48,394 nt of DNA from Hydrogenophaga sp. (GTDB lineage: Bacteria; Pseudomonadota; Gammaproteobacteria; Burkholderiales; Burkholderiaceae_C): NCBI GenBank assembly GCA_025458915.1, contig JALORL010000007.1, positions 1 to 48,394 of the forward strand, written 5' to 3'. Shown here piece after piece: positions 11,125-20,330 of this stretch; position 1 is the first letter of the stretch, and every line of letters begins with the position of its first letter. A program made the translations under genes and the position numbers. The notes beneath the pieces were generated by a model that had not been told where the DNA came from, ran no database searches, and worked only from the letters and a program-made list of their open reading frames with translations.

Positions 11125-11448
11125 ATGAGCGACGCACAGACCCAGATCGACCAACTCGTCAAATCCAACGACATCGTGCTGTTCATGAAAGGCAGCGCCA
11201 GCTTCCCCATGTGCGGCTTCTCGGGCCGCGCCATCCAGATCCTCAAGGCCTGCGGCGTGGAGCCGCGCACGCTGAAAACCGTGAACGTGCTCGAAGACGA
11301 CGGTATCCGCCAGGGCATCAAGGAGTACAGCAACTGGCCCACCATTCCCCAGCTCTACGTCAAAGGCGAGTTCATTGGCGGTTCGGACATCATGATGGAG
11401 ATGTACGAATCCGGTGAGCTGCATCAGCTCATCGCAGGCAAGTCCTGA
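11125..11448 (+). CDS. grxD: monothiol glutaredoxin (Grx4 type)
   Basis: 107 residues. CGFS-type monothiol glutaredoxin: active-site Cys30 in FPMCGFSGRA, plus the glutathione/cluster-binding WPTIPQLYVKGEFIGGSDI stretch. This class binds and transfers [2Fe-2S] clusters and takes part in iron homeostasis rather than general disulphide reduction. It begins 52 nt after prmC and is followed by a strong terminator, closing the hemA-prfA-prmC-grxD block. Confidence 0.95.
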   Translation: MSDAQTQIDQLVKSNDIVLFMKGSASFPMCGFSGRAIQILKACGVEPRTLKTVNVLEDDGIRQGIKEYSNWPTIPQLYVKGEFIGGSDIMMEMYESGELHQLIAGKS

Positions 11449-11477
11449 AAATCAAAGCGACTGCCTGCGGTCTTTCA

Positions 11478-11500
11478 AAGCCACCCTCGGGTGGCTTTTT
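11478..11500 (+). terminator. intrinsic terminator after grxD
   Basis: AAGCCACC (11478-11485), a CTCG loop (the outermost C and G can also pair) and GGTGGCTT (11490-11497), then T through 11500. A classic rho-independent terminator ending the hemA-grxD transcript. Confidence 0.85.
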
Positions 11501-11633
11501 CATGCGCTCGTGGTGTTCCCACAGTCTGTCATGCGGAACGGAAAGCCGGTGTTTTCCCTGCCTTTTCCGGCATTGAGGACAGGCACGTCTTGTGCTTGAA
11601 TGAAAGCATCACCGAACCGCAAGGAGAACCATC

Positions 11634-12638
11634 ATGAGCTCCCGCAGCCTGGTTGCCCCTCCCTCCATGGGCCTGCCCATCGCCCAGATGCGCAGCGTCT
11701 TCAGCGCGGACGATGTTGAGCGCAAGCTGGCACACCTGCAAGCCGGTGGCAACGAGCGCGAACACGACGCCCTTCGCAACACCCTGCAGCGCATGCTGGA
11801 GCGAGGACCGCAGCGGTTTGCGGTGAAGCCTTCCGGCGTCCCTGAAATGGCGCCCCTGTACGACCTGCTGCCCAACTTTGGTGAGGTCCTCGACGACGTG
11901 AAGCGCCACGTGGCGCTCACGCAAGACAGCCGCGACAGCCTGGAAGTGACCCCCATCCTGCTGCTCGGACCGCCCGGTGTGGGGAAGACACACTTCGCCC
12001 GGCAGATCGCCGACCTGCTGGGTACCAGCATGAGCCTGGTGCCGATGAGCTCCATGACGGCCGGCTGGCTGCTTTCAGGATCGTCGTCGCAATGGAAGGG
12101 CGCCAAGCCGGGCAAGGTGTTTGAGGCGCTGGTGGACGGGCAGTACGCGAACCCCGTCATCGTGGTCGACGAGATCGACAAGGCCAGCGCCGATGCGCAA
12201 TACGACCCACTGGGCGCGCTGTACAGCCTGCTTGAGCACGACACCGCCCAGAATTTCGTGGACGAGTTCGCCGAAGTGCCGATCGATGCCAGCCAGGTGA
12301 TCTGGATCACCACCGCCAACAACGAACGCAGCATTCCGGAACCCATCCTGAACCGGATGAACGTGTTCGAGATTGCACCACCCAGCCTGGAAGCTGCCCG
12401 CAAGATCGCCGGGCACCTCTACCGCAGCATCCGCGGCGAGCACGACTGGGGCCAGCGCTTTGAACCGGACCCGTGCGACGACGTGCTGGACCAACTCGCC
12501 ACCCTGGCACCTCGGGAGATGCGCCGTGCGCTGGTCACGGCGTTTGGCAACGCCCGGCTCGACAACCGCTACGCGCTGGAACCCGACGACCTGCCACGCA
12601 ACGGTCCGGGCAAGGCCCGCATCGGCTTCTTGCAATAG
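11634..12638 (+). CDS. AAA+ ATPase, Lon/ClpX-like, no protease domain
   Basis: 334 residues. A single AAA+ module: Walker [14 protein letters not shown] (P-loop 112-119), Walker B VIVVDEID (175-182), sensor 1 ITTANN (225-230), arginine-finger region [13 protein letters not shown], and sensor 2 in [10 protein letters not shown]. The ATPase core resembles Lon, but there is no Lon N-terminal domain and no Ser-Lys protease domain after it. About 80 N-terminal residues have no recognised family. It starts at the ATG after a good AAGGAG. It sits between two terminator-like regions and shares no operon with its neighbours. The role is unknown: chaperone-like remodelling is a guess from the fold. Cytoplasmic. 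Confidence 0.85.
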   Translation: MSSRSLVAPPSMGLPIAQMRSVFSADDVERKLAHLQAGGNEREHDALRNTLQRMLERGPQRFAVKPSGVPEMAPLYDLLPNFGEVLDDVKRHVALTQDSRDSLEVTPILLLGPPGVGKTHFARQIADLLGTSMSLVPMSSMTAGWLLSGSSSQWKGAKPGKVFEALVDGQYANPVIVVDEIDKASADAQYDPLGALYSLLEHDTAQNFVDEFAEVPIDASQVIWITTANNERSIPEPILNRMNVFEIAPPSLEAARKIAGHLYRSIRGEHDWGQRFEPDPCDDVLDQLATLAPREMRRALVTAFGNARLDNRYALEPDDLPRNGPGKARIGFLQ

Positions 12639-12669
12639 GCTCCTGCCACCTTCGGGCGGCCCCGGGGGC

Positions 12670-13335
12670 TCAGGCGTCCGGGTGTGTCCACTGCCGGGCC
12701 GCAGCGTACACCGCATCCGGGTACTTGGCCTGACCCCGGCTGCCGTTGTAGCGCCCCAGCGCCATGAAGGTGTTGCCCCGTTCGCGGTCGAGGTAGTGTC
12801 GCAGGATCACGCAGCCAAAACGCAGATTGGTCTGCATGTTGAACAGCTTGCCCACATCCCCGTCGCCGATCAACCGCGACCAGAACGGCATGATCTGCAT
12901 GTAGCCCCGCGCGCCAACCCTCGAGATGGCAAATTTGCGGAAGGCGCTTTCCACCTGGATGAGGCCCAGGACCAGGGTGGTGTCCAGGCCGGCACGCCGC
13001 GTCTCGTACCACACGGTCTGAAGGAACTCGATCCGCGTCTGGAAATCCGGCTTGCGGCGCTGCAGCCGCGTACTCATTGCGCCCAGCCAGCGCAGATGGG
13101 CCAGCCGCTGTTCGGTGCTGGTGAACACCGGCACCGGTGGCGCGCTGTTCGAGATGGCCGCACTCAGCGCCCCGCGAACCGAGTCCGCCAGGGGTTCCTC
13201 CAGCTGTCCACCCGCCCATGCCGGTGTCCAGGCCGACGAAGCACCCCAGGCGACTGCGCCAAGGCCCGCCGCCAGACACGCCCGGCGCACGGGGTCGGCC
13301 AGGCTGGGGGATGGCCTGGAATCCAGAGACTTCAT
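12670..13335 (-). CDS. lytic transglycosylase (SLT domain)
   Basis: 221 residues. An N-terminal hydrophobic signal-like segment ([23 protein letters not shown], split here as about residues 16-38) is followed by an SLT domain. The catalytic glutamate lies in [15 protein letters not shown], followed by the typical [12 protein letters not shown] and later [10 protein letters not shown] motifs. It cleaves the MurNAc-GlcNAc bond of peptidoglycan in the periplasm. The ATG at 13335 overlaps the original proS stop (ATGA), so the two were translationally coupled. Because proS is frameshifted just upstream, ribosomes leaving proS would now miss that stop and read through this gene in another frame. 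Confidence 0.88.
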   Translation of the reverse strand: MKSLDSRPSPSLADPVRRACLAAGLGAVAWGASSAWTPAWAGGQLEEPLADSVRGALSAAISNSAPPVPVFTSTEQRLAHLRWLGAMSTRLQRRKPDFQTRIEFLQTVWYETRRAGLDTTLVLGLIQVESAFRKFAISRVGARGYMQIMPFWSRLIGDGDVGKLFNMQTNLRFGCVILRHYLDRERGNTFMALGRYNGSRGQAKYPDAVYAAARQWTHPDA

Positions 13336-15013
13336 CCGTTGAGGCGCCCCTGTACATGGGCCACCACGTCCGCCAGGGCAATTTGCGTGGCAGCGGCGTC
13401 GCGCCGGTGCTGGTACCCCAGTCGGCAAACATGGCGCCCGGCCGCTCGCCGCGGTCGTCCAGCATGGCATCGATGCCGAGCGCCAAGAGCTGCCGGTACA
13501 GCGACTCGGCCGCCGCACGCAACTCATCGCTGCGGTCCATGCCGATCGGGCAAACCACCACGGTGAACGGCGCAATCGCGTCCGGCCAGATGATGCCGCG
13601 CTCGTCATGGTTCTGCTCGACCGCCGCCGCCGGCAGCCGCGTGATGCCAATGCCGTAGCAACCCATCTCGAAATACGCCGGCTTGCCGTCTTCGCCGAGA
13701 AAGGTGGCGTTCATCGCTTTGCTGTATTTGGTGCCCAGGTAGAACACATGCCCCACCTCGATCCCGCGCTCGATGGCCAGCACACCCTTTCCATCCGGGG
13801 ATGCATCCCCTTCCACCACGTTGCGAATGTCCGCCACCACGTCGGGCTCTGGCAGATCGCGGCCCCAGTTCACGCCGGTCATGTGGAAATCCGGCTCGTT
13901 GGCGCCGCAGATCCAGTCGGCCATCACCGCCACCTCGCGGTCCACCACCAGCTTCACCGGCTGGCGGGTGGCCACTGGCCCCAGATAGCCAGGTTTGCAA
14001 CCAAAATGCGCCTCGATCTCCGGCAAGCTCGCGAAGCGGAAACCCTTGTCCAGGCCAGGTATCTTGCCCACCTTGATTTCATTCATGTCGTGGTCGCCGC
14101 GAAGCAGCAACAGCCACACCGTGGGCGCCATCGGCTGGCCCTGGTCATCCACGCCGTCGGTGGCCAGAACGAGCGACTTCACCGTCGTGGCCAAAGGCAC
14201 CCCCAGGTAGGCAGCCACATCGGCGCAGGTGCTCTTGCCCGGCGTGGCGGTTTTCGCCATGGCGTTGGATGCGGCAGGCCGGGGCGACTGTGGCGCCAGT
14301 GCTTCGGCCTTTTCAATGTTCGCGGCGTATTCGCTCTCGGGGCAGTACACGATCGCGTCTTCGCCGGTGGCGGCAATCACCTGGAACTCTTCGGAAAGAT
14401 CCCCGCCGATGGCGCCGCTGTCGGCAGCCACCGCCCGGTAACGCAGGCCGAACCGGTCGAAGATCCGCCGATAGGCTGCCGCCATGGTCTGGTAGCTGCG
14501 TTTGGCGCCCGATTCATCCTTGTCGAAGCTGTAGGCATCCTTCATGATGAACTCGCGGCCCCGCATGAGGCCGAAACGCGGCCGGCGCTCGTCCCGGAAT
14601 TTGGTCTGGATCTGGTAGAAGTTGCGGGGAAGCTGTTTGTGGCTGCGCAGCTCCTGCCGGGCGATGTCGGTCACCACCTCTTCGCTGGTGGGTTGCACCA
14701 CAAAGTCGCGGTCGTGGCGGTCCTTGATGCGCAACAGCTCCGGACCCATCTTTTCGAAGCGGCCTGTCTCCTGCCACAACTCAGCTGGCTGGATCACCGG
14801 CATGGTGAGTTCCACCGCGCCCGCCCCGTTCATCTCCTCCCGCACGATGCGCTCCACCTTCTGGATCACCCGGAGCCCCATCGGCATGTAGGTGTACACC
14901 CCGGCCCCCAGCTTCTTGATCATGCCGGCCCGCGTCATCAGCCGGTGGCTGACCACTTCCGCGTCAGCGGGCGCTTCCTTGAGGGTGGAGACAAAAAACT
15001 GGGATGCTTTCAT
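13332..15013 (-). pseudogene. proS: prolyl-tRNA synthetase with 3' deletion and frameshift (or sequence error)
   Basis: Class II ProRS of bacterial type. The catalytic domain (motif 2 [16 protein letters not shown]) and the INS editing domain inserted at about 228-400 are intact, and the anticodon-binding domain begins normally ([15 protein letters not shown]). After [11 protein letters not shown] the frame breaks. The expected ELIG...E stretch of about 22 residues is missing, and the original frame resumes as [18 protein letters not shown], ending NG-TGA at 13332. The junction is at 13415-13418, where only two bases separate the Trp and Tyr codons. With 64 nt restored the protein would be 581 residues, normal for the family. 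As written, translation runs out of frame to 12569 (814 codons). ProS is essential, so this is either an assembly error, a variant, or rescued by another copy. Confidence 0.85.
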
Positions 15014-15198
15014 CGAACGCGTGCCGACCCGCGAGGTCGGGGTGTAGGAAATGACAGGGGTGGGAAAACGTGCTGTCCCTCTGTTGTGGAGCCCGCCAGT
15101 CGGTATTTACCCGGCGTTGGTCCCCGGCGAGGGGAGAACGAAATGGATTTTGTCATGCGCGATGCATAATCCAGACAGTTCAAAATTTGGGGTTGATT

Positions 15199-15840
15199 AT
15201 GCTTGACAGAGAAGGCTTCAGGCCCAATGTCGGCATCATCCTGCTCAACCAGAAAAACCAGGTGTTCTGGGGCAAGCGTATCCGCTCCCACTCCTGGCAA
15301 TTTCCTCAAGGCGGCATTGACCGGGGCGAAACCCCCGAACAGGCCATGTACCGGGAATTGCATGAGGAAGTGGGCCTGCTGCCCGAGCATGTGAGCATCG
15401 TGGCCCGTACACGGGACTGGTTGCGCTACGAGGTGCCCGACCGCTTCATCCGCAGGGATGCCCGCGGTCACTACAAAGGCCAGAAACAAATCTGGTATCT
15501 GCTGCGTCTCATTGCCCAGGACTGGAACCTCAACCTGAGGGCCACCAGCCATCCGGAGTTCGATGCGTGGCGCTGGCACGACTACTGGGTGCCCCTCGAT
15601 GTGGTGGTCGAGTTCAAGCGTGGCGTGTATGAGATGGCTCTGACCGAACTGGCCCGCTACCTGCCGCGAAACGATTCCCGCAACCGCTATCTGCGCAATG
15701 GAAACCGGGCGAGGGCTTCGGGGGAATACCCGCACGCCATGCCCCAACAAAGCGTACCTGCCGGCATCGAACTGCCCCCGGGAGGCTGTTTCGATCCCGA
15801 TCCCCAGAAATCCCAGTCGACTCCGGCCCCGCAGGAGTGA
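15199..15840 (+). CDS. rppH: RNA pyrophosphohydrolase
   Basis: 213 residues. Nudix hydrolase that removes pyrophosphate from the 5' end of mRNA and so starts decay. The Nudix box is intact: [17 protein letters not shown] then HEEVGL (38-60). The family start [17 protein letters not shown] is present from the ATG at 15199. The Nudix fold ends near 160; the remaining 50 residues (proline-rich, ending PAPQE) are a low-complexity tail found in beta-proteobacterial versions but absent from E. coli RppH (176). It is divergent from proS across 185 bp and convergent with proB. Confidence 0.94.
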   Translation: MLDREGFRPNVGIILLNQKNQVFWGKRIRSHSWQFPQGGIDRGETPEQAMYRELHEEVGLLPEHVSIVARTRDWLRYEVPDRFIRRDARGHYKGQKQIWYLLRLIAQDWNLNLRATSHPEFDAWRWHDYWVPLDVVVEFKRGVYEMALTELARYLPRNDSRNRYLRNGNRARASGEYPHAMPQQSVPAGIELPPGGCFDPDPQKSQSTPAPQE

Positions 15841-15856
15841 CGTTGCGCGGGCGGCA

Positions 15857-17002
15857 TCAGCCCCCGGTAAGCACCAGGTTGTCCCGGTGAATCATCTCGT
15901 GTTCCCCAAGATAGCCGAGCAAACGCTCGAAATCCCCCGACGATTTTCTGCAGATCAGGCGAGCTTCTGAGCTGGAGTAATTGGCCAGCCCGCGCGCGAT
16001 TTCTGCACCCGCTGCGTTGCGAACAGCGATCACGTCGCCGCGGGAGAATGCGCCGTCCACCGAAACCATCCCGATCGGCAGCAGGCTCTTGCCTTCGCGC
16101 TGCAACTTCAGTACCGCCCCGTCGTCCACCACCACCGAACCACGCAGCTGGAGGTGGTCCGCAATCCAGCGCTTGCGGGCCTGGTTCTTCGGTGTCTGGG
16201 CCTGCAGACAGGTGCCGATCGACTCTCCTTCACACAACCGGATCAGCACCTGCGGTTCGCGACCCCAGGCAATCACCGTCGATGCCCCCGATGCTGCCGC
16301 GCGCTTCGCTGCCAGAATTTTGGTGATCATGCCGCCTTTGCCAATCCCCGAGCCGGCACCACCCGCCATCGCCTCCAGCGCCGGATCCCCCGCCCGGGCC
16401 AGATGCACGAACCGGGCACCCGGGTCACGTCGCGGGTCGGCGCTGTACAGGCCTTTCTGATCGGTCAGGATCACCAGCACGTCGGCATCGACCAGGTTGG
16501 CCACCAGGGCTCCCAAGGTGTCGTTGTCGCCGAACTTGATTTCGTCGTTGACGACAGTATCGTTTTCGTTGATGACCGGAATCACTCCCAGCGACAGCAG
16601 CGTCAGGAGGGTTGAGCGGGCATTCAGGTAGCGCTCACGGTCCGCCAGGTCTGCGTGGGTGAGCAACACCTGCGCACTGCCTACCCCGGATGTCCGAAGC
16701 TTGGACTCGTACATCTGCACCAGGCCCATCTGACCCACTGCGGCGGCAGCCTGCAATTCGTGGATTTCCTTGGGTCTTTCACGCCATCCCAGGCGCTTCA
16801 TGCCCTCTGCAACGGCTCCGCTGCTGACCATGATCAGCTCACGTCCCTGCTTCTGCAGCACCGCCAGTTGCTGACTCCATTCGCCGATCGCGTTTTCATC
16901 CAGGCCCTTGCCCTCGTTCGTCACCAGGCTGGAACCCACCTTGACCACGATACGACGCGCATGTTTCAGGACCGATCCCTGGGAAAAATGGTCTGCGTTC
17001 AT
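15857..17002 (-). CDS. proB: glutamate 5-kinase
   Basis: 381 residues. First step of proline synthesis: ATP-dependent phosphorylation of glutamate. Amino-acid kinase domain with [17 protein letters not shown] at about 17-33, [20 protein letters not shown] and FGDNDTLGA, followed by a C-terminal PUA domain ([22 protein letters not shown]). Length fits proteobacterial ProB with PUA. The ATG at 17002 has no Shine-Dalgarno. GATAAT (17022-17017 on the minus strand) is 14 nt upstream, so the leader may be very short. It lies 90 nt downstream of obgE on the same strand and may be read from both promoters. Confidence 0.94.
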   Translation of the reverse strand: MNADHFSQGSVLKHARRIVVKVGSSLVTNEGKGLDENAIGEWSQQLAVLQKQGRELIMVSSGAVAEGMKRLGWRERPKEIHELQAAAAVGQMGLVQMYESKLRTSGVGSAQVLLTHADLADRERYLNARSTLLTLLSLGVIPVINENDTVVNDEIKFGDNDTLGALVANLVDADVLVILTDQKGLYSADPRRDPGARFVHLARAGDPALEAMAGGAGSGIGKGGMITKILAAKRAAASGASTVIAWGREPQVLIRLCEGESIGTCLQAQTPKNQARKRWIADHLQLRGSVVVDDGAVLKLQREGKSLLPIGMVSVDGAFSRGDVIAVRNAAGAEIARGLANYSSSEARLICRKSSGDFERLLGYLGEHEMIHRDNLVLTGG

Positions 17003-17092
17003 GGATAGCCAACAGAATTATCAGTTTGTGGGGATGAAACCAGACCGCCAGCCTGCTGGCTTTTGCACTGCAGGACAGGCCGCATTGGCCGC

Positions 17093-18217
<1,125 letters not shown>

Positions 18218-18269
18218 TCAATCAAGCGGGCAACCTGGACGGTGTCGTACAGGCTGCCTCATCAAGCCA

Positions 18270-18530
18270 TCAGGCTACGGGCGTGATGCTCACCACCTGG
18301 CGGTTCAAGGCACCCTTCACCGCGAAGGAAACGTTACCATCCGCCGTGGCAAACAGCGTGTGATCCTTGCCCACACCCACATTGGTACCCGGATGAAAGC
18401 GGGTGCCACGCTGGCGCACGATGATGGAGCCTGCACTTACGAGTTCACCGCCGAATGCCTTCACACCGAGCATCTTGGGCTTGGAATCGCGCCCGTTTCG
18501 CGTAGAGCCGCCGCCTTTTTTCTGTGCCAT
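18270..18530 (-). CDS. rpmA: 50S ribosomal protein L27
   Basis: 86 residues, the usual length. Starts [16 protein letters not shown], the conserved N-terminus that reaches the peptidyl-transferase centre; core [11 protein letters not shown] and [13 protein letters not shown]. 11 nt after rplU on the same strand. No N-terminal cleavage extension as in Firmicutes. Confidence 0.97.
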   Translation of the reverse strand: MAQKKGGGSTRNGRDSKPKMLGVKAFGGELVSAGSIIVRQRGTRFHPGTNVGVGKDHTLFATADGNVSFAVKGALNRQVVSITPVA

Positions 18531-18541
18531 TTGTCGACTCC

Positions 18542-18853
18542 TTACGCCGTGATCGCAGCAATCTGCAACTCAGTGAAATTTTGCCGGTGTCCCTGGCGCT
18601 TCTGGTAGTGCTTGCGACGGCGCATCTTGAAGATGCGAACCTTGTCGTGCCTTCCATGGGCCACCACCGTGACCGTGACCGTTGCGCCGGAAACCAAGGG
18701 AGTGCCGACCTTGATCTCGCTGCCGTTGCCGACAGCCAGAACCTGATCGATCACGATCTCTTGGCCCACATCCGCAGCAATCTGTTCTACTTTAATTTTT
18801 TCGCCAGCGGCAACGCGATATTGCTTGCCACCGGTTTTTATGACCGCGTACAT
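18542..18853 (-). CDS. rplU: 50S ribosomal protein L21
   Basis: 103 residues, same as E. coli L21. [20 protein letters not shown] at the N-terminus and [16 protein letters not shown] near the C-terminus, which binds 23S rRNA. GAGAGG lies 6 nt before the ATG. First gene of the rplU-rpmA-obgE unit; its leader carries a perfect 10-bp inverted repeat (18883-18913). Confidence 0.97.
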   Translation of the reverse strand: MYAVIKTGGKQYRVAAGEKIKVEQIAADVGQEIVIDQVLAVGNGSEIKVGTPLVSGATVTVTVVAHGRHDKVRIFKMRRRKHYQKRQGHRQNFTELQIAAITA

Positions 18854-18882
18854 ATGAACCTCTCAGAAATACCACCACACGG

Positions 18883-18913
18883 GCGGTTCGGCAGACCCTT
18901 TCCGCCGAACCGC
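18883..18913 (-). promoter_or_regulatory. 10-bp inverted repeat in the rplU leader
   Basis: GCGGTTCGGC (18883-18892) and GCCGAACCGC (18904-18913) are perfect complements with an 11-nt loop. They lie between the predicted -10 and the rplU start. This could be an RNA hairpin for L21 autoregulation or a protein operator. Confidence 0.45.
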
Positions 18914-18915
18914 GC

Positions 18916-18944
18916 ATTCTACCACTGAGCTGGAACAACTCCAA
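18916..18944 (-). promoter_or_regulatory. candidate promoter of rplU-rpmA
   Basis: Reading the minus strand, TTGGAG (18944-18939), a 17-bp spacer, then TAGAAT (18921-18916, 5 of 6). Start expected near 18909, giving a leader of about 55 nt. Confidence 0.5.
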
Positions 18945-19018
18945 GCGACCTATTCGCGGCAAGGCGCTGCCCATGGCGGAGGTCCCACCCACCCAAGACC
19001 TCGGAAAGGGTGCGTTCC

Positions 19019-19024
19019 TATAAT
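19019..19024 (+). promoter_or_regulatory. TATAAT -10 hexamer upstream of ispB
   Basis: Perfect TATAAT 26 nt before the GTG at 19051. No convincing -35 at 16-18 bp spacing, so the promoter may need help or be weak. Confidence 0.45.
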
Positions 19025-19050
19025 TACGAACGCTTTCCACCCACTGCCGC

Positions 19051-20046
19051 GTGCCGGCCCCCATCTTGTCCTCCAACGACCCCACTCTTCACGCACTCGA
19101 CCTCATCCGGCCGGACATGGCACTGGTGGACGCAGTGATTGACGACCGCCTCACCACGGACGTGCCACTGGTGCGGGAAGTGTCGAGGTACATCATTTCT
19201 TCCGGGGGGAAGCGGCTGAGACCAGCATTGCTGCTGCTGATGAGCGGGGCGCTCGGCAGTCAGGACCCCAGACGGCACACACTGTCGGCGGTGGTGGAAT
19301 TCATTCACACTGCCACCCTGCTGCACGACGACGTCGTGGACGAATCCACCCTGCGGCGAGGCAAGGAAACCGCAAACGAGCGGTTCGGCAACGCGGCGAG
19401 CGTTCTGGTCGGTGATTTCCTCTACTCACGCGCGTTCCAGATGATGGTGGATGTGAACGACATGCGTGTGATGCAGATCCTCTCGGAGGCCACCAACATC
19501 ATTGCCGAGGGGGAGGTCATGCAACTGATGAACATGCACGACGCTTCCTTGAGCGAAGCGGATTACCTCCGGGTGATTCGCTCCAAAACAGCCAAACTGT
19601 TCGAGGCGAGTGCCCGACTGGCGCCAGTGCTCGCCGGCTCGAACACACAGACCGAACAGCTTTGTGCGACTTACGGCCAGGCACTCGGGACCGCCTTCCA
19701 GGTCATCGACGACGTTCTGGACTATGAGGGCGACAGCGAGGTGCTCGGCAAAAACCTGGGTGACGACCTGCGGGAAGGCAAAGTGACCCTTCCAGTCATT
19801 TGCGCCCTCAGAACCGGCTCCGAAGGCGACAGGGCGCTGCTGGAGGCGGCAATCACGCAGGGTGATAAAACCGATCTTGTGGACATCATCCGGATCATTC
19901 GGGACTCCGGAGGGCTCGACATGGCAAGGGCTGCCGCTCACGCAGAGGCGCAACGGGCAATGGAAGCCGCGAGGGCCCTGCCGGACAATGCCTTCAGCAG
20001 TGCTTTGCTACAATTAGCGGCTGGGCTTTTGGGGCGCCGTTCCTGA
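19051..20046 (+). CDS. ispB: octaprenyl (all-trans polyprenyl) diphosphate synthase
   Basis: 331 residues. Trans-prenyltransferase making the C40 side chain of ubiquinone. Both Asp-rich motifs are present: DDVVD (93-97) and DDVLD (220-224), plus GGKRLRP and GDDLREGK. The residues just before the first motif (FIHTATLLHDD) are small, which fits a long-chain product. The GTG at 19051 is the only start that gives the normal length. It is divergent from rplU, an arrangement common in proteobacteria. Chain length is inferred. Confidence 0.93.
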   Translation: MPAPILSSNDPTLHALDLIRPDMALVDAVIDDRLTTDVPLVREVSRYIISSGGKRLRPALLLLMSGALGSQDPRRHTLSAVVEFIHTATLLHDDVVDESTLRRGKETANERFGNAASVLVGDFLYSRAFQMMVDVNDMRVMQILSEATNIIAEGEVMQLMNMHDASLSEADYLRVIRSKTAKLFEASARLAPVLAGSNTQTEQLCATYGQALGTAFQVIDDVLDYEGDSEVLGKNLGDDLREGKVTLPVICALRTGSEGDRALLEAAITQGDKTDLVDIIRIIRDSGGLDMARAAAHAEAQRAMEAARALPDNAFSSALLQLAAGLLGRRS

Positions 20047-20095
20047 AGGTCAAGGTGGTGCCGTCATGGATCGCAACATCCATTGGCACATCACA

Positions 20096-20172
20096 CGGGG
20101 TGTAGCTTAGCCTGGTAGAGCGCTACGTTCGGGACGTAGAGGCCGGAGGTTCGAATCCTCTCACCCCGACCA
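20096..20172 (+). tRNA. tRNA-Pro (anticodon CGG)
   Basis: 77 nt including encoded CCA. Acceptor CGGGGTG pairs with CACCCCG; anticodon stem CTACG/CGTAG with loop TTCGGGA gives anticodon CGG; T-loop TTCGAAT. Very similar in anticodon arm to E. coli proK. It lies between ispB and pilB. No integrase or attachment repeat is seen beside it. Confidence 0.97.
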
Positions 20173-20281
20173 GAGTTTTGACTTCCGAGGTTCGCGCTGG
20201 CGCTCGCCCACCCGCTTTTCGCAGTTTCTCGACCTGTAAACAACGCTGCGCCACCTCCTGTCCCCGAATAAGACACCGTTC

Positions 20282-20299
20282 GCCTCAAATGTCTGAGGC
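20282..20299. promoter_or_regulatory. inverted repeat GCCTCA-N6-TGAGGC before pilB
   Basis: Perfect 6-bp arms (20282-20287, 20294-20299). The right arm sits where a -35 would be for TAGATT (20317-20322, 17 bp away). A possible operator or activator site for pilB. Confidence 0.35.
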
Positions 20300-20330
20300 A
20301 AGTTGTTGATTTGCGATAGATTACGGGCCT

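Noticed and set aside
12640-12668. Terminator between the AAA+ gene and the transglycosylase
   Set aside because: A TTCG-capped short stem exists but has a mismatch and no T-run on either strand.
12569-15013. 814-codon fusion of ProS with a new C-terminal domain
   Set aside because: The part after the frameshift is an out-of-frame reading of the transglycosylase gene and even enters the opposite-strand ATPase gene; not a real domain.
17043-17072. Terminator between obgE and proB
   Set aside because: GCCAGC/GCTGGC stem is only 6 bp; the T-run lies on the plus-strand side, where no gene needs it.
18914-18935. tRNA-like GCTCAGTGGTAG upstream of rplU
   Set aside because: Resembles a D-arm, but no acceptor, anticodon or T-arm can be built around it; better read as promoter (TAGAAT).
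20294-20316. Sigma-54 promoter before pilB
   Set aside because: GG and GC elements are 14 bp apart instead of 10; no match to the consensus.
20096-20330. Genomic island integrated at tRNA-Pro
   Set aside because: No integrase, no repeated tRNA 3' end nearby, and pilBCD are core genes.
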